Positions 36,593 through 46,473 are shown, counted from the first letter of the stretch. The stretch is 64,000 nt of DNA from an uncultured Rickettsiales bacterium (GCA_950054255.1 CATLOR010000001.1:709589-773588); one strand, 5' to 3'. The notes: generated by a model not told the origin, from the letters alone. Made by a program: numbers and translations.

Positions 36593-37198
36593 ATGACGAT
36601 AGAGTTAATTAAAGACCAAGAACATAATATAACAAAAAGCCACCCAACACTTAAATCTGTTGATGTTGAGATTGGTTGGGAAATTGAGGCCGTTGATAAT
36701 GAATTTGGCGGAAACCGCAAAGAGGAAGACCCTTATGAATTAGACGGAAGCGTTTTCTTACTCAATAGCTTTCGCCGTATTCGCAGCGAAGATGATTTTG
36801 TTTTTTATAATCACAAAGAAAATGAAGATGTAAGCGTAAGTTTACGTGATCGCCCTGAAGGTGTGGATAAAAAAGAAATTCTGAACTTAAGGCTTTCTGA
36901 TATCGCCTATGATGTTTCTCATTTGGTCTTTTCACTTAGTATTCATAACGCAATTGATCGATTACAGAACTTTTCTCGTGTTAAAAACGTTTATATAGCT
37001 GTAAAAGAAATAGACAGCCAAAGTGAGATTATTCGATATGCGGTTGATCTGTCTGATTATAGCGATTTTAATGCTGCAACAGTAGCTGAATTTTATCGTA
37101 TCGGTCCAGAGTGGGTCTTCAAAGCAGGCGGGCAAGGCTATGAGAAAGCATTAGGTGATGTTGCGCGTGACTTTGATGTGAATATCCGCGGCGAATAA
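36593..37198 (+). CDS. TerD-family protein
   Basis: A 201-residue protein of the TerD domain family. Landmarks in order: VDVEIGWE, ELDGSVFLLNSFRRIRSEDDFVFYN, DKKEILNLRLSDI, LVFSLSIHNAIDRLQNFSRV, IRYAVDLSDYSDFNAATVAEFYR and EWVFKAGGQGYEKALGDVARDFDVNI at the end. TerD proteins bind calcium and occur in tellurite-resistance and stress/chemical-defence clusters. Several usual acidic ligands are replaced (GWD is GWE; GDDE is GVDKKE), so calcium binding may be altered. It is a stand-alone copy next to a Ca2+ exchanger; no TerB, TerC or TerE gene is nearby. Confidence 0.88.
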   Translation: MTIELIKDQEHNITKSHPTLKSVDVEIGWEIEAVDNEFGGNRKEEDPYELDGSVFLLNSFRRIRSEDDFVFYNHKENEDVSVSLRDRPEGVDKKEILNLRLSDIAYDVSHLVFSLSIHNAIDRLQNFSRVKNVYIAVKEIDSQSEIIRYAVDLSDYSDFNAATVAEFYRIGPEWVFKAGGQGYEKALGDVARDFDVNIRGE

Positions 37199-37213
37199 TA
37201 CCTTCATTTAAAT

Positions 37214-37242
37214 TTGACATTTCTTTTTACTTAACTTAACTT
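37214..37242 (+). promoter_or_regulatory. Candidate promoter of 126-aa gene
   Basis: A consensus TTGACA at 37214-37219, a 17-base spacer, then TAACTT at 37237-37242, which is a poor -10. TTAAC occurs at 37231, 37236 and 37251; this half-site recalls CtrA boxes, but the spacing does not fit the TTAA-N7-TTAA consensus. Confidence 0.35.
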
Positions 37243-37270
37243 ATGTGAAATTAACGTAGGGAGATATACT

Positions 37271-37651
37271 ATGTTTGCAACAGATTATTTTGAACAGAAT
37301 AAAAATAAAGTAGGCGTTTTTTCTTTTTGTTACCTGTTAGAACAGGAAAAAGAAAAATTACCTTATAGCGCTTTGAAAGATGATTATAGCCCCTCTTCTT
37401 TTGATGCGAAGCCAAATTCAGGCCCTCATGCGTGTTTATTGGTTGAGCAAGATATGATGCTTCAATTTGAAAATTCTGAAGATGTAAGAGTTGTTAAAAA
37501 AGGCAGTATCATATATAGAGGGGCGAATGGCCTTGAAGTTATTGATTCTGAGCATATTGGTAATAATATTTTTATAACCTATTTGAAGATAGGGTCAGGG
37601 CGTCCGCAGATTAGACGCTCAAGAAAAATGAGAGACTTCTATTTTAACTAA
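37271..37651 (+). CDS. Unknown protein, 126 aa
   Basis: A 126-residue soluble protein I do not recognise. It starts MFATDYFEQNKNKVGVFSF and has a Ser/Pro-containing middle. Its last 70 residues look beta-rich (CLLVEQDMMLQF, VRVVKKGSIIYRG, NIFITYLKI), which could be a small barrel, followed by a basic tail RPQIRRSRKMRDFYF. There is no signal peptide or transmembrane helix. GTAGGGAG lies upstream of the ATG. It is probably monocistronic, with its own promoter and a strong terminator. Confidence 0.65.
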   Translation: MFATDYFEQNKNKVGVFSFCYLLEQEKEKLPYSALKDDYSPSSFDAKPNSGPHACLLVEQDMMLQFENSEDVRVVKKGSIIYRGANGLEVIDSEHIGNNIFITYLKIGSGRPQIRRSRKMRDFYFN

Positions 37652-37656
37652 GCATA

Positions 37657-37689
37657 AAAAAAACCTCTTCAATTACGAAGAGGTTTTTT
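37657..37689. terminator. Bidirectional terminator after 126-aa gene / clpP-like
   Basis: AACCTCTTC pairs with GAAGAGGTT around AATTAC, flanked by an A run and eight Ts. It lies between convergent genes and can serve both. Confidence 0.92.
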
Positions 37690-37707
37690 TTGTAACACTA
37701 GAAGTGT

Positions 37708-38355
37708 TTATTTCAATTCTTTTACAGAACTAATAATCTTATTTACAAGACCATATTGAACAGCATCTTCAGCAGAAAGCCAGAAATCACGGTCTGTGTC
37801 TTCTTCGATACGTTCTTTCTTTTGACCTGTTGCATCAACGAATATTTTGTTTAAACGCTCACGCATTTTTAAAATTTCCTCAGCTTGAATAGCAATATCA
37901 GATGCTTGACCTTGTGTTCCGCCACTTGGTTGATGAAGAAGGAAGCGTGTGTTTGGTAAACAATAGCGATCTTTTTTATCAGCGGCGACAAAGATAAGAG
38001 CGCCAGCGCTTGCAACCCAACCAGTACCAATAATACGGACTTTAGGCTTAATAAATTTAATCATGTCATGAATCATATCACCTGATTCAACATGACCTCC
38101 AGGTGATGAAACCATTACATTAATTGGATCATCGCTTGCTTGTGCCATCGCAACAAGTTGTGCGCAGGTTGAATAAGCGATTTTGTCATCAATACCGCCT
38201 GTGATGAAAATGGTACGTGAATCAAAAAGAAGTTGTTGAACAACAGGAGGCTGTCCGTCTTTCTTTTCTTCGTCATTTTTTTCGTCTTTATTTGTAAAAG
38301 GTGTTTGGTAAACCATTAATATTTGTTCCTTTTTGCTTAGTTTTTTACGACTCAT
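37708..38355 (-). CDS. ClpP-like serine protease
   Basis: A 215-residue ClpP-family protease. Catalytic triad: Ser116 in GWVASAGAL, His141 in LLHQPSGG and Asp190 in [13 protein letters not shown]; the spacings (25 and 49) equal those of canonical Clp[17 protein letters not shown] is the conserved oxyanion region. The Met-Ala context GMAASMG of canonical ClpP is replaced, and the N-terminus has a polar Lys/Glu insertion, so this is a divergent paralog rather than the main ClpP. An in-frame ATG at 38316 (MVYQTPF) with AAGGA upstream is a plausible alternative start. No clpX or clpA is adjacent. Confidence 0.88.
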   Translation of the reverse strand: MSRKKLSKKEQILMVYQTPFTNKDEKNDEEKKDGQPPVVQQLLFDSRTIFITGGIDDKIAYSTCAQLVAMAQASDDPINVMVSSPGGHVESGDMIHDMIKFIKPKVRIIGTGWVASAGALIFVAADKKDRYCLPNTRFLLHQPSGGTQGQASDIAIQAEEILKMRERLNKIFVDATGQKKERIEEDTDRDFWLSAEDAVQYGLVNKIISSVKELK

Positions 38356-38477
38356 CGAAACTATCTCACAACTATAGACACTCTTTTAAGTCAAGGAAAG
38401 CCTTATCTTTATCCTTATTAGATAAAATTCGATCTATTTTTCATATATTATTAAAGTGACGTCGCTATACTAAGGGC

Positions 38478-39134
38478 ATGGTCGAGAAAACAACATATAG
38501 AAAAGATTTTGATACTGTTCGTAACAGCTCATTTAAAGTTAAGCATTTAGAAACGAAAACTTTAAAAAGAGATTTGGTTGAAGCCCTGATTGTCTTGAAT
38601 ATCAGACAACAAGAACAAGCAGAAAAAGAGCAAAAATTATCACAAGCACAAAGCTTGCGTGAAAGATTTAAAGCATCAAAATTTAGTGTTGTTGAAGATA
38701 TGACGATCCAACATTTGGATATTGCAGATATTACAGGTGGTTCAGGTGGATTATTTGAAGCAGGATTAGCAATGGTTGATAATTTAGGCGGTACAGTTGG
38801 TTTGGATGCTGATGATTTAGTGACCATTATGGCTGAAATGAGAGATCAGAATACGAAGCGTACAGCGCAAATGAAGCCACATATTAGAGCGGAATTGCAT
38901 CAAGCAGGTATTCATATGGATAGTGCTGCGGGAATAAGTGAAGGAATGACAGCTTTAAAAGAGCGTCTAGAGGAAGTTAATACAGCCTCTAATATGGGTA
39001 TAAAGACACTTTCCGTAGATGAAAAGGGCATTCAAATACCAAGCGGCGTAAAAGATCATATGAAGCTTAATAAACAGAAAATGGGTTATAAGAGCGTTTC
39101 ACCAAGAGCTGCATCTGGAATTGGTGTCGCATAA
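38478..39134 (+). CDS. Unknown protein, 218 aa
   Basis: A 218-residue soluble protein of unknown family. Residues 30-75 are a Gln/Glu/Lys-rich helix that could form a coiled coil (ALIVLNIRQQEQAEKEQK). A Gly-rich segment follows (DITGGSGGLFEAGLAMV), then mixed helices and a basic C-terminus. There is no signal peptide. No Shine-Dalgarno precedes the ATG. TATACT lies at 38466-38471, placing predicted transcription start at the ATG, so the message may be leaderless. Similar-looking proteins may be lineage-specific. Confidence 0.65.
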   Translation: MVEKTTYRKDFDTVRNSSFKVKHLETKTLKRDLVEALIVLNIRQQEQAEKEQKLSQAQSLRERFKASKFSVVEDMTIQHLDIADITGGSGGLFEAGLAMVDNLGGTVGLDADDLVTIMAEMRDQNTKRTAQMKPHIRAELHQAGIHMDSAAGISEGMTALKERLEEVNTASNMGIKTLSVDEKGIQIPSGVKDHMKLNKQKMGYKSVSPRAASGIGVA

Positions 39135-39168
39135 TAATTTTCCAACATGATTAGTCTTGAGCATGTAA

Positions 39169-39197
39169 AAAGAGCTGATCTAAGAGATCAGCTCTTT
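39169..39197. terminator. Hairpin between convergent unknown genes
   Basis: AAAGAGCTGATC pairs with GATCAGCTCTTT around a five-base loop, a 12-base-pair stem. The following T run on the plus strand is interrupted by G, so termination may be partial; on the minus strand an A-rich flank reads as Ts. Confidence 0.7.
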
Positions 39198-39219
39198 GGT
39201 TTGGTTGGGTATTTGTTCT

Positions 39220-39591
39220 TTAATTCATAACGAGATCGTGTTTTTTAAGCATGTCGAAATGCATACTGAGTTGCCAAAATTTGGCGAGCTTATTTTGAGC
39301 GTAACTCATAGAGCCTGCCGCCCATGGATTTAATTCTGTTTTCTCTTTTAAAAAGCTTAAAAAACTCTCAGGAAAAGCTTCTTTCGGTGCTTTCAATCCA
39401 TGCTCAACAAGTGTTTTAGCGACATACATATCAGAGTAACCTGTTTCTTGAGCTGTGAGTTGGATCGCTTGATAAATCGCTAGATTTTCATTGCGCTGAT
39501 CAACGAGTTTCATAAAGCGATGAAAGCTATAGCAGCAACGTGAATCTTGAGTTTCTTCTAATGGGAGTGATGGATATGTAATAATGCTCAT
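39220..39591 (-). CDS. Unknown protein, 123 aa
   Basis: A 123-residue soluble, mostly helical protein I cannot assign. The N-terminus reads MSIITYPSLPLEETQDSR, followed by Cys-Cys and helices with FHRFMKLVDQRN and YQAIQLTAQETGYSDMYV. The latter resembles part of a helix-turn-helix, but too weakly to call. AAGAAGGAGA precedes the ATG, a strong ribosome-binding site. It lies about 70 bases downstream of rnhA on the same strand and may be the last gene of the thrB-rnhA operon. Confidence 0.62.
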   Translation of the reverse strand: MSIITYPSLPLEETQDSRCCYSFHRFMKLVDQRNENLAIYQAIQLTAQETGYSDMYVAKTLVEHGLKAPKEAFPESFLSFLKEKTELNPWAAGSMSYAQNKLAKFWQLSMHFDMLKKHDLVMN

Positions 39592-39659
39592 AGTCTTATC
39601 TCCTTCTTTTTGTGTGATAAGACCATCATTTTAGATTCAGGTTAAAAAATGATTAAGAT

Positions 39660-40106
39660 TTATATATATGTGTGATTATTGGCGATTGCATTTCGGGCAA
39701 GTGTGTCGACACGTTCATTTTCTGCGTGCCCAGAATGTCCCTTTACCCAATGCCATGAAATACTGTGTTCTGTTAATAGAGAATCAAGAATTTGCCATAG
39801 ATCTTGGTTTTTAACAGGTTTTTTAGCTGCTGTTTTCCAGTTCTTTGCTTTCCAACCTTCAAGCCATTTTTCAACACCGTCTTTCACATAGGTGCTGTCC
39901 GTGTAGAGATCAATGGTGCAATGGTGTTTAACGGCTTTTAACGCCTCGATGACAGCCATCATTTCCATCCGGTTATTTGTGGTTTCTTCTGCGTAACCAG
40001 AGAGTTCTTTTTCATGCTCACCATATCGCAGGAGAGCGCCCCATCCACCAGGGCCAGGGTTGCCACTGCATGCACCGTCTGTATAAATTTCGATATGTTT
40101 GCTCAT
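39660..40106 (-). CDS. rnhA: Ribonuclease HI
   Basis: A 148-residue RNase HI. The catalytic carboxylates align with E. coli numbering: Asp10 in [15 protein letters not shown], Glu48 in [14 protein letters not shown] and Asp70 in DLYTDSTYV, plus His in [16 protein letters not shown] with the final Asp. It cuts RNA in RNA-DNA hybrids. It lies nine bases after thrB, a gene pair conserved in alphaproteobacteria. Confidence 0.97.
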   Translation of the reverse strand: MSKHIEIYTDGACSGNPGPGGWGALLRYGEHEKELSGYAEETTNNRMEMMAVIEALKAVKHHCTIDLYTDSTYVKDGVEKWLEGWKAKNWKTAAKKPVKNQDLWQILDSLLTEHSISWHWVKGHSGHAENERVDTLARNAIANNHTYI

Positions 40107-40115
40107 GCTATATTC

Positions 40116-41114
40116 TTAAAGTGAAAGTTCTTGGAGGAGGCGAGAAACGATTGAATCACTATTTTTCTTCATGAAAATATAGCGGTTAATCATAATTGTT
40201 GGATCTAGGGCTGTTTTTCCTTCTGCCACATTGTTGAGTGCCATATCATAAAAGCGACTTAGGACAAATCGTAGGGCGGCAGCTTTAAGATAAAAGCGAA
40301 TGTCTTTATAATAGTCTAATTGCCAGAAGGGACTATGCTGTGCATATGATTTAGCAGCGCTAATAAAACGCTCAATGTTAAAATCATTATTATCATCAAA
40401 AGACCAGCTTAAGAGTAAGATTGCAAGATCGTAGGTTGGGTTTTCAAAATCCGCAAAGTTAAAATCAATAACGCCTGTAAGAAGGTCATCAATGAAAAGA
40501 ACATTGTCTGGAAAAAGGTCGCCATGGATATTAAAATGTTCTTTGTCTTTTGGCCATTCATTATGAATGGTTAGGAAATCATTTTTGAGTTCTTGATATT
40601 GTTGTTTATGTGGGGCTTCTAAATTATCGATATTAGCATCTATTATTTCTAAAATGTGGGGCCATTGTTTTTTATTATAAAAACCAGTAATCGGCATTTT
40701 AAAAGATTGAGAAGCGTTGTGAAGTGTTGCGAGTTCTTTTCCAGCGAGCGTACAATGTTTTTCGGTAATGTTACGTGGGCTTAATGTATACCCATGAATA
40801 AAGCGCGTAATAACAGAAGGCTTTCCATTAAAATAACCAATGAATTCATCTTCCTTTGTTTTCACAAGAGAGGGAATTTTAACGCCTTGTTCTTTCAAAT
40901 GGCCCGATAAATTACAGATTTGATCAATTGTTTTTAAATTGTAATTCCGCTCAAACAAGGTGAAAACAAATTCGCCTTCAGATGTTCTAAGCCAGTAATT
41001 TGTGTTTTGAGATCCAGTTTGAATGCCGGCCATGCGAAAGAAATCACCCAAAGCATAAGCTTCGGATAAAAATGCTGCAAGATCGTCGCTTTGTATTTTT
41101 GTAAATACGCCCAT
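40116..41114 (-). CDS. thrB: Homoserine kinase ThrB, APH-fold type
   Basis: A 332-residue kinase of the aminoglycoside-phosphotransferase fold. GSQNTNYWLRTSEGEFVFTLFE is the ATP-binding N-lobe. HGDLFPDNVLF holds the catalytic Asp, and GVIDFNFADFENPTYDLAI the Mg2+-binding Asp. This is the alphaproteobacterial (type II) homoserine kinase, unrelated to the GHMP-type ThrB of E. coli. I chose MGVFTKIQSDDLAAFL (41114) because family members start close to this point; in-frame ATGs at 41126 and 41174 are possible and none has a clear ribosome-binding site. It precedes rnhA. Confidence 0.9.
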   Translation of the reverse strand: MGVFTKIQSDDLAAFLSEAYALGDFFRMAGIQTGSQNTNYWLRTSEGEFVFTLFERNYNLKTIDQICNLSGHLKEQGVKIPSLVKTKEDEFIGYFNGKPSVITRFIHGYTLSPRNITEKHCTLAGKELATLHNASQSFKMPITGFYNKKQWPHILEIIDANIDNLEAPHKQQYQELKNDFLTIHNEWPKDKEHFNIHGDLFPDNVLFIDDLLTGVIDFNFADFENPTYDLAILLLSWSFDDNNDFNIERFISAAKSYAQHSPFWQLDYYKDIRFYLKAAALRFVLSRFYDMALNNVAEGKTALDPTIMINRYIFMKKNSDSIVSRLLQELSL

Positions 41115-41276
41115 GATGGTTTTCATAAGGTTAGTTTTTTGATAGGCAATATGGTACCTAATTACATTGTGCATACTTTATTGATGAAAACAAGGTGATA
41201 ATAGAAAGAAATATAAAATATAGACTTTATTAAAAAAGGCTTGTGTGTTGCGTGGATAAAAACTAAAGTTCTTGTC

Positions 41277-41531
41277 ATGACAAAAACACAAAAAGATATT
41301 TCTGCTCTAAGTTTTGAGGAAGCCTTGCAAGAATTAGAAACTGTTGTGAAAAGCCTTGAATCAGGGCAAACTAGTTTAGAACATTCTGTTGAGGCGTATG
41401 AGCGCGGTGTTGCTTTGAAAAAACATTGCGAAGAAAAGCTCTCTCAGGCAAAATTACGTATTGATAAGATTAGTGTTAACAAAGACGGTGAGGTTTCTTT
41501 AGAAGAATTCGCCGGGCAACAAAGCTCATAG
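41277..41531 (+). CDS. xseB: Exodeoxyribonuclease VII small subunit
   Basis: An 84-residue helical protein. SFEEALQELETVVKSLESGQTSLEHSVEAYERGVALKKHCEEKLSQAKLRI, split over two helices, is the XseB pattern of ELExIVxxLExGxxxLExSxxxYexGxxLxxxC. The small subunit partners XseA to degrade single-stranded DNA. I chose ATG 41277; an upstream GTG frame from 41241 would add a non-conserved leader. It lies 13 bases before ispA, a common pair. Confidence 0.94.
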   Translation: MTKTQKDISALSFEEALQELETVVKSLESGQTSLEHSVEAYERGVALKKHCEEKLSQAKLRIDKISVNKDGEVSLEEFAGQQSS

Positions 41532-41544
41532 GAAACAAAGACAT

Positions 41545-42456
41545 ATGGCACCATCACTGAAACACGCAACCCCTGAACTTATGGCAGCATTGAATGAGGC
41601 CTCAGATGTGATTGATGATGTTATTCATGCACTTCTTCCCGAAACAAATTTACCAGAAAAACGTTTATTTGATGCGATGCGCTATTCATGTGCAAGCGGT
41701 GGTAAGCGTTTTCGTCCTTTTCTTGTTCTGGCAAGTTCTAAGCTTTTTGGTGTTGATAAAGAATGCGCGGCACGCGTAGCTGCAGCAATTGAATTTATGC
41801 ACTGCTATTCTCTCATTCATGATGATTTACCAGCAATGGATGATTCGCCTTTACGTCGTGGGAAACCATCTCTTCATAAAGAATATGATGAAGCAACAGC
41901 GATCTTAGCTGGTGATGCACTGCAATGTCTAGCTTTTGAAGTGTTGGCAAATCCAAAAACACATGAAGATCCGCGTGTTCGTATTGAACTTGTGTCTTTA
42001 TTAGCATCTGCCTCTGGTTCACATGGTATGGTTGCAGGACAAATGTTGGATATGATTGCAGAAGATGAAGAATTCGATTTGGGTGAGATTAGTCGTTTGC
42101 AACGTTTAAAAACAGGTCGCTTGATGGCTTTTTGTTGTGAGGCGGGCGCTATTTTAGGAAAAGCAAGCCCTGCACACCGTATGGCGCTTCGTAACTATGC
42201 GCATGATTTAGGTCTAGCGTTCCAAGTGACAGATGATGTCTTGGATGTTGAAGGAGATGAAGAAGAGCTCGGAAAACCAACGACTCAAGATGATGATGCT
42301 GGGAAGGCAACATTCGTATCAACCCTTGGTTTAGATGAGGCGAAAGCAAAAGCTGAATTGTTATCAAAGCAAGCGATTGCACATTTAACAATCTTTGAAC
42401 GCCGTGCCGATACATTGCGCGATGCAGCATATTATGTGTTAAGACGTAATTCTTAA
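41545..42456 (+). CDS. ispA: Farnesyl diphosphate synthase IspA
   Basis: A 303-residue polyprenyl synthase. The first Asp-rich motif is HDDLPAMDDSPLRRG, the second is FQVTDDVLDVEGD, and GGKRFRPFL is the conserved substrate loop. It condenses isopentenyl and dimethylallyl diphosphate to farnesyl diphosphate for quinones and undecaprenyl carrier. In many alphaproteobacteria xseB-ispA is followed by dxs; here guaC follows instead after about 90 bases. Confidence 0.95.
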   Translation: MAPSLKHATPELMAALNEASDVIDDVIHALLPETNLPEKRLFDAMRYSCASGGKRFRPFLVLASSKLFGVDKECAARVAAAIEFMHCYSLIHDDLPAMDDSPLRRGKPSLHKEYDEATAILAGDALQCLAFEVLANPKTHEDPRVRIELVSLLASASGSHGMVAGQMLDMIAEDEEFDLGEISRLQRLKTGRLMAFCCEAGAILGKASPAHRMALRNYAHDLGLAFQVTDDVLDVEGDEEELGKPTTQDDDAGKATFVSTLGLDEAKAKAELLSKQAIAHLTIFERRADTLRDAAYYVLRRNS

Positions 42457-42545
42457 AAAGTAAGATTTATAGTCGCTTTTAAGGCGTAAACACGGTATAA
42501 TTTTTTGTAATTCATAAATAAATTAAAAATAAAAGGAGCAATCAA

Positions 42546-43619
42546 ATGAGAATTGAACCTGAAGTAAAGCTTGGCTTCAAAGATGTCATGTTTCGTCCGA
42601 AAAGATCAACATTAAAGAGTCGTTCAGAAGTATCGCTAGAGCGCACATTTAAATTTCTTCACTCAGGCACGGAATGGACGGGTGTTCCTGTTATGCCTGC
42701 AAATATGGATACAGTTGCTACATTCGGTATGGCGAAAGCGCTGGTTAAAGAAAAAATATTAACCCCTATGCATAAGCATTATTCTGTTGAGGAATGGAAT
42801 GAGTTTTTAGCAACGCTAGATGATGAAGATTTTGATTATATTGCGATTAGTACGGGGACTTCTGAGGCTGATTACGAGAAAGTGCAAGCTGTTTTTAAAG
42901 CAAATCCAAAGATGCGCTTTATTTGTATTGATATCGCTAATGGTTATTCAGAGCATCTTGTGGAATTTGTTCGTAAAATGCGTCAAACATTCAAAGATAA
43001 AGTGATTATTGCAGGTAATGTTGTAACGGGTGAGATGACCGAAGAACTCCTCATTAGTGGTGCTGACATTGTCAAAGTTGGTATCGGTCCAGGTTCTGTA
43101 TGTACAACACGCGTGAAAACTGGGGTTGGATATCCTCAGGTATCTGCTGTGATTGAATGTGCTGATTATGCCCATGGCTTAAGTGGATTAATTATCTCCG
43201 ATGGCGGCTGTACGGCACCTGGTGATGTGTCGAAAGCTTTTGGTGCTGGTGCTGATTTTGTAATGATGGGCGGTATGATGGCTGGTCACCAAGAAAGCGG
43301 CGGCGAAATTATTGAACAAAACGGTAAGAAATTTGTTAAATATTACGGTATGTCATCAAAAAGCGCGATGAATAAGCATAGTGGCGGTGTTGCGCAATAC
43401 AGAGCAAGCGAAGGAAAGACAGTTCATGTTCCCTATAAAGGCTCTATTAAAGATACCTTGCAAGACATATTAGGCGGGGTTCGTTCAACTTGTACCTATG
43501 TTGGCGCAAGACGTCTGCGTGAACTTTCAAAACGTACGACATTCATCCGTGTGATGGAACAACATAATCAAGTGTATGGCGACGAACAAGTTGATTACTC
43601 TGACCGTTATGTTGATTAA
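42546..43619 (+). CDS. guaC: GMP reductase GuaC
   Basis: A 357-residue IMP dehydrogenase/GMP reductase family protein. [20 protein letters not shown] opens the barrel, and [18 protein letters not shown] holds the catalytic Cys186, at the same position as in E. coli Gua[33 protein letters not shown] binds phosphate. No CBS domain is present, which separates it from IMP dehydrogenase. It converts GMP to IMP with NADPH. Resemblance to the gammaproteobacterial/animal type GuaC is strikingly close. AAAGGAG precedes the ATG; the stop overlaps convergent sppA by four bases. Confidence 0.97.
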   Translation: MRIEPEVKLGFKDVMFRPKRSTLKSRSEVSLERTFKFLHSGTEWTGVPVMPANMDTVATFGMAKALVKEKILTPMHKHYSVEEWNEFLATLDDEDFDYIAISTGTSEADYEKVQAVFKANPKMRFICIDIANGYSEHLVEFVRKMRQTFKDKVIIAGNVVTGEMTEELLISGADIVKVGIGPGSVCTTRVKTGVGYPQVSAVIECADYAHGLSGLIISDGGCTAPGDVSKAFGAGADFVMMGGMMAGHQESGGEIIEQNGKKFVKYYGMSSKSAMNKHSGGVAQYRASEGKTVHVPYKGSIKDTLQDILGGVRSTCTYVGARRLRELSKRTTFIRVMEQHNQVYGDEQVDYSDRYVD

Positions 43620-45343
43620 TGATATAATAAATTAGGATCAAGTGTAGAAGCCTCTTGCTGCGTCATGAGGCTTTTTACTTTTGTAAAATTTGTATGAATT
43701 GCAAAAGCTTGTGCGAAGAAACCATCAAGCATAGACAGAATTTCTTCGATCGGTGTACGTGCTTTTGGGTAATGAGTGACAGCGACTGTGTCTTTTTCTG
43801 TTAAGCCCATATCTATCTTTATTTGTGTTACGGTTTCTTGAACACCGCCAATATGATCGACAAGCCCTACGTCTTTGGCTGCTTTCCCAGTCCAGATATG
43901 ACCGCCGGCAAGGTTGGCTTTAAGGTCTTCTACGGGGATATTACGTCCCTCAGAAACCCGCGTTAGAAACTTTTGATAGATATCATCCATCATTTTTTCT
44001 AAGGAGACGCGATCTTGTGTGGATAGAGTGTGGTGATGGCTCAACATTGTATTGAGAGGACCCGCATGAAAGCTTTGCCAATTCACACCTATCTTTTCCC
44101 AAAGCTTATCAAGGGTAAATTTACCACCATAAACACCGATTGATCCAGTTAGAGATGCAGGGTTAGCAACAATATGGTCGGCATTAACGCTCATCCAATA
44201 TCCACCACTCGCAGCCATCTGGCTCATAGAAATATAGACTTTCTTGCCTGACTTTTGAACGTCAAGAATACTTCTGCGAATAATTTCAGCACCCGTTGGT
44301 GATCCCCCAGGGCTGTTTAAGCGAATGAGAACCGCTGTGATATTAGGGGCTTTAGAAATGTCGCTCATTGCTTCTTGGATTGTGTAAGGATCAATAATAG
44401 CTTCTTTCCTGATCGATGCTTGAGAGCTGTTATGCATAGTCGGATCAATAATCATACCATTGAGTGTTAATTGGGCGATTTGAGGGGCTGTTTCAAGGAT
44501 GTCTTGTTGTTCATGATTATAGACATTGATATATGTACCAACAGAAATTTGAGGTAAATCTTGTTCAGTTGATTTTGTGTCTATAGCGCTTACGAATTCA
44601 TCTAAATAGGCAAGCTGGTCAACAAGACCTGATTGTAAAAGTTCTTCATCTGTGAGTTGTGCATCTGGTTTAATAACGGCATTTGGGCGATTTTCTTTTA
44701 TATGGTTTGTAAGCTGCGCATATAACTCATTGCTTAAATGTGTTAGAGCTTTTGTGCTTTCAGGCGTTGGCGTTTCTAGGGTAAAGCTTTCAGGGGCGCT
44801 TTTATATGCTTCGCGTCTTGAAAATTCAGGCGTAATACCAATTAGATCAAGTGCTTTTTTAAAATAAGGAACATCCATATTGACGCCCGATAAAGTACCT
44901 GTTCCTGTCGGCATGAGTGTGACATGATCAAAAGAAGAAGCAAACGCAGCGGTTGTTAGGTTTGGAATTGTTTCTGTATAGAGGTATGTTTTTTTACCAG
45001 ATGTTTTAATCTTACTGAGAGCGGTTGTTATTTCCTGCATATAAGAGATGCTTGTGAGAGGGCTTTTTAATCGAATGTAGAGGCTGTCAATGCGATTATC
45101 TTGAGCAATGCGTGAGAAAATATTTGTGTAATCTTGTAATGTGGCTGTGTAATCACCTGTTTCAAAACTGAAATGGCTTTCATCGCTGAAAGGGTTGTCT
45201 AATGTTGTTGTGACAATAAATTTCTCAGGGAGGGGCTCAATTGAGGGGGAGGTAAGTTTATAAAGCGTGTAAGCCCCCATGAGCATTGAAAAAAACGTCA
45301 TGATGCCTAATCCAATAAAGAAATTACGAATAATTTTTTTCAT
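43616..45343 (-). CDS. sppA: Signal peptide peptidase SppA, 67K type
   Basis: A 575-residue membrane-anchored serine protease. An N-terminal helix (about 8-28) is followed by two tandem ClpP/crotonase-like domains. In the second, [20 protein letters not shown] and [35 protein letters not shown] contain the catalytic Ser. The Lys partner is expected in the first domain near [17 protein letters not shown]. It degrades signal peptides left after secretion. GAGVDHIGG-type closing segment ([12 protein letters not shown]) is also present. It lies about 30 bases downstream of aroC. Confidence 0.94.
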   Translation of the reverse strand: MKKIIRNFFIGLGIMTFFSMLMGAYTLYKLTSPSIEPLPEKFIVTTTLDNPFSDESHFSFETGDYTATLQDYTNIFSRIAQDNRIDSLYIRLKSPLTSISYMQEITTALSKIKTSGKKTYLYTETIPNLTTAAFASSFDHVTLMPTGTGTLSGVNMDVPYFKKALDLIGITPEFSRREAYKSAPESFTLETPTPESTKALTHLSNELYAQLTNHIKENRPNAVIKPDAQLTDEELLQSGLVDQLAYLDEFVSAIDTKSTEQDLPQISVGTYINVYNHEQQDILETAPQIAQLTLNGMIIDPTMHNSSQASIRKEAIIDPYTIQEAMSDISKAPNITAVLIRLNSPGGSPTGAEIIRRSILDVQKSGKKVYISMSQMAASGGYWMSVNADHIVANPASLTGSIGVYGGKFTLDKLWEKIGVNWQSFHAGPLNTMLSHHHTLSTQDRVSLEKMMDDIYQKFLTRVSEGRNIPVEDLKANLAGGHIWTGKAAKDVGLVDHIGGVQETVTQIKIDMGLTEKDTVAVTHYPKARTPIEEILSMLDGFFAQAFAIHTNFTKVKSLMTQQEASTLDPNLLYH

Positions 45344-45374
45344 TTAACGGGTGCTCCTTTTATCGAGTAAAGAA

Positions 45375-46457
45375 TTATAAGCATTGAGCTTTATGGCGCA
45401 ACCAATGATCGGCCAGTACAAGAGCCATCATAGCCTCACCAATAGGAACAGCTCTAATCCCAACGCAAGGGTCATGGCGTCCTTTTGTTATGATAGTCGT
45501 ATCATTCCCCTCTAAATCAATGGTGTTTTTTGGTGTGAGGATTGAACTTGTTGGTTTTACAGCAAAACGGACAATGAGATCATCTCCGTTTGAGATACCC
45601 CCTAAAATACCGCCCGCATTATTTGAGCTGAAGTGAGGGCTTCCATTTTTTGTTGTAATTTCATCGGCATTTTCAATACCTGAAAGAGAAGCAGCGCCAA
45701 AACCAGCACCAATTTCAACGCCTTTAACGGCGTTAATGCTCATCATGGCTTTTGCAAGATCGGCGTCAAGTTTGTCATAGACGGGAGCACCAAGACCTGC
45801 GGGGATGTTTTTCGCCCTGACCTCTATGATTGCGCCAATGCTTGATCCGTCTTTGCGGGTTTTATCAAGTAAGGCCTCCCATTTCGGTGCGACAGCTTTA
45901 CAAGGTGAAAAAAATGGGTTTTGGTGAATATAGTCTAAATCCCATTCTGGTGTTTCAATTTTGACATCGCCAATTTGAATAACAGCGGTATGAAAAGCAA
46001 TATTACTACTGATTTGATGTGATAAGACTTTGCGTGCTATGGCACCAGCGGCTACACGGCAAGCTGTTTCGCGCGCAGAAGAGCGACCACCACCTCTGTA
46101 ATCTCGAATACCGTATTTTTGATGATAGGTGAGATCTGCATGGCCAGGACGAAATTTGTCTTTTATCTCGCTATAATCTTTAGAACGCGCATCTTCATTA
46201 TAAATAATGAGGCTAATAGGGGTTCCTGTGGTTTGTCCTTCAAAAACACCAGAGAGGATTTCAACCGTGTCAGATTCTTTTCTCTGTGTTGTATGTCGTG
46301 ATTGCCCAGGCTTTCTTTGATCCATAAAAGGTTGGATATCAGACTCACTAAGAGGAATACGCGGTGGTACGCCATCAACAATACATCCAATCGCTTTGCC
46401 ATGGCTTTCACCCCAGCTTGTATATTGGAAAAGTGTTCCGAAATGGTTACCAGACAA
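45375..46457 (-). CDS. aroC: Chorismate synthase AroC
   Basis: A 360-residue FMN-dependent enzyme. Signatures: [17 protein letters not shown], RRxPGQSRxTTxRxExD-type ([19 protein letters not shown]), [23 protein letters not shown] and the C-terminal [19 protein letters not shown]. It makes chorismate, the last shared aromatic intermediate. It is the second gene of fabI-aroC-sppA, 17 bases after fabI. Confidence 0.97.
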   Translation of the reverse strand: MSGNHFGTLFQYTSWGESHGKAIGCIVDGVPPRIPLSESDIQPFMDQRKPGQSRHTTQRKESDTVEILSGVFEGQTTGTPISLIIYNEDARSKDYSEIKDKFRPGHADLTYHQKYGIRDYRGGGRSSARETACRVAAGAIARKVLSHQISSNIAFHTAVIQIGDVKIETPEWDLDYIHQNPFFSPCKAVAPKWEALLDKTRKDGSSIGAIIEVRAKNIPAGLGAPVYDKLDADLAKAMMSINAVKGVEIGAGFGAASLSGIENADEITTKNGSPHFSSNNAGGILGGISNGDDLIVRFAVKPTSSILTPKNTIDLEGNDTTIITKGRHDPCVGIRAVPIGEAMMALVLADHWLRHKAQCL

Positions 46458-46473
46458 AAGGACCCTCGCTAAA

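Noticed and set aside
37231..37255. Triple TTAAC as a CtrA binding site
   Set aside because: Spacing between copies is 0 and 10 bases. The CtrA consensus needs TTAA-N7-TTAA.
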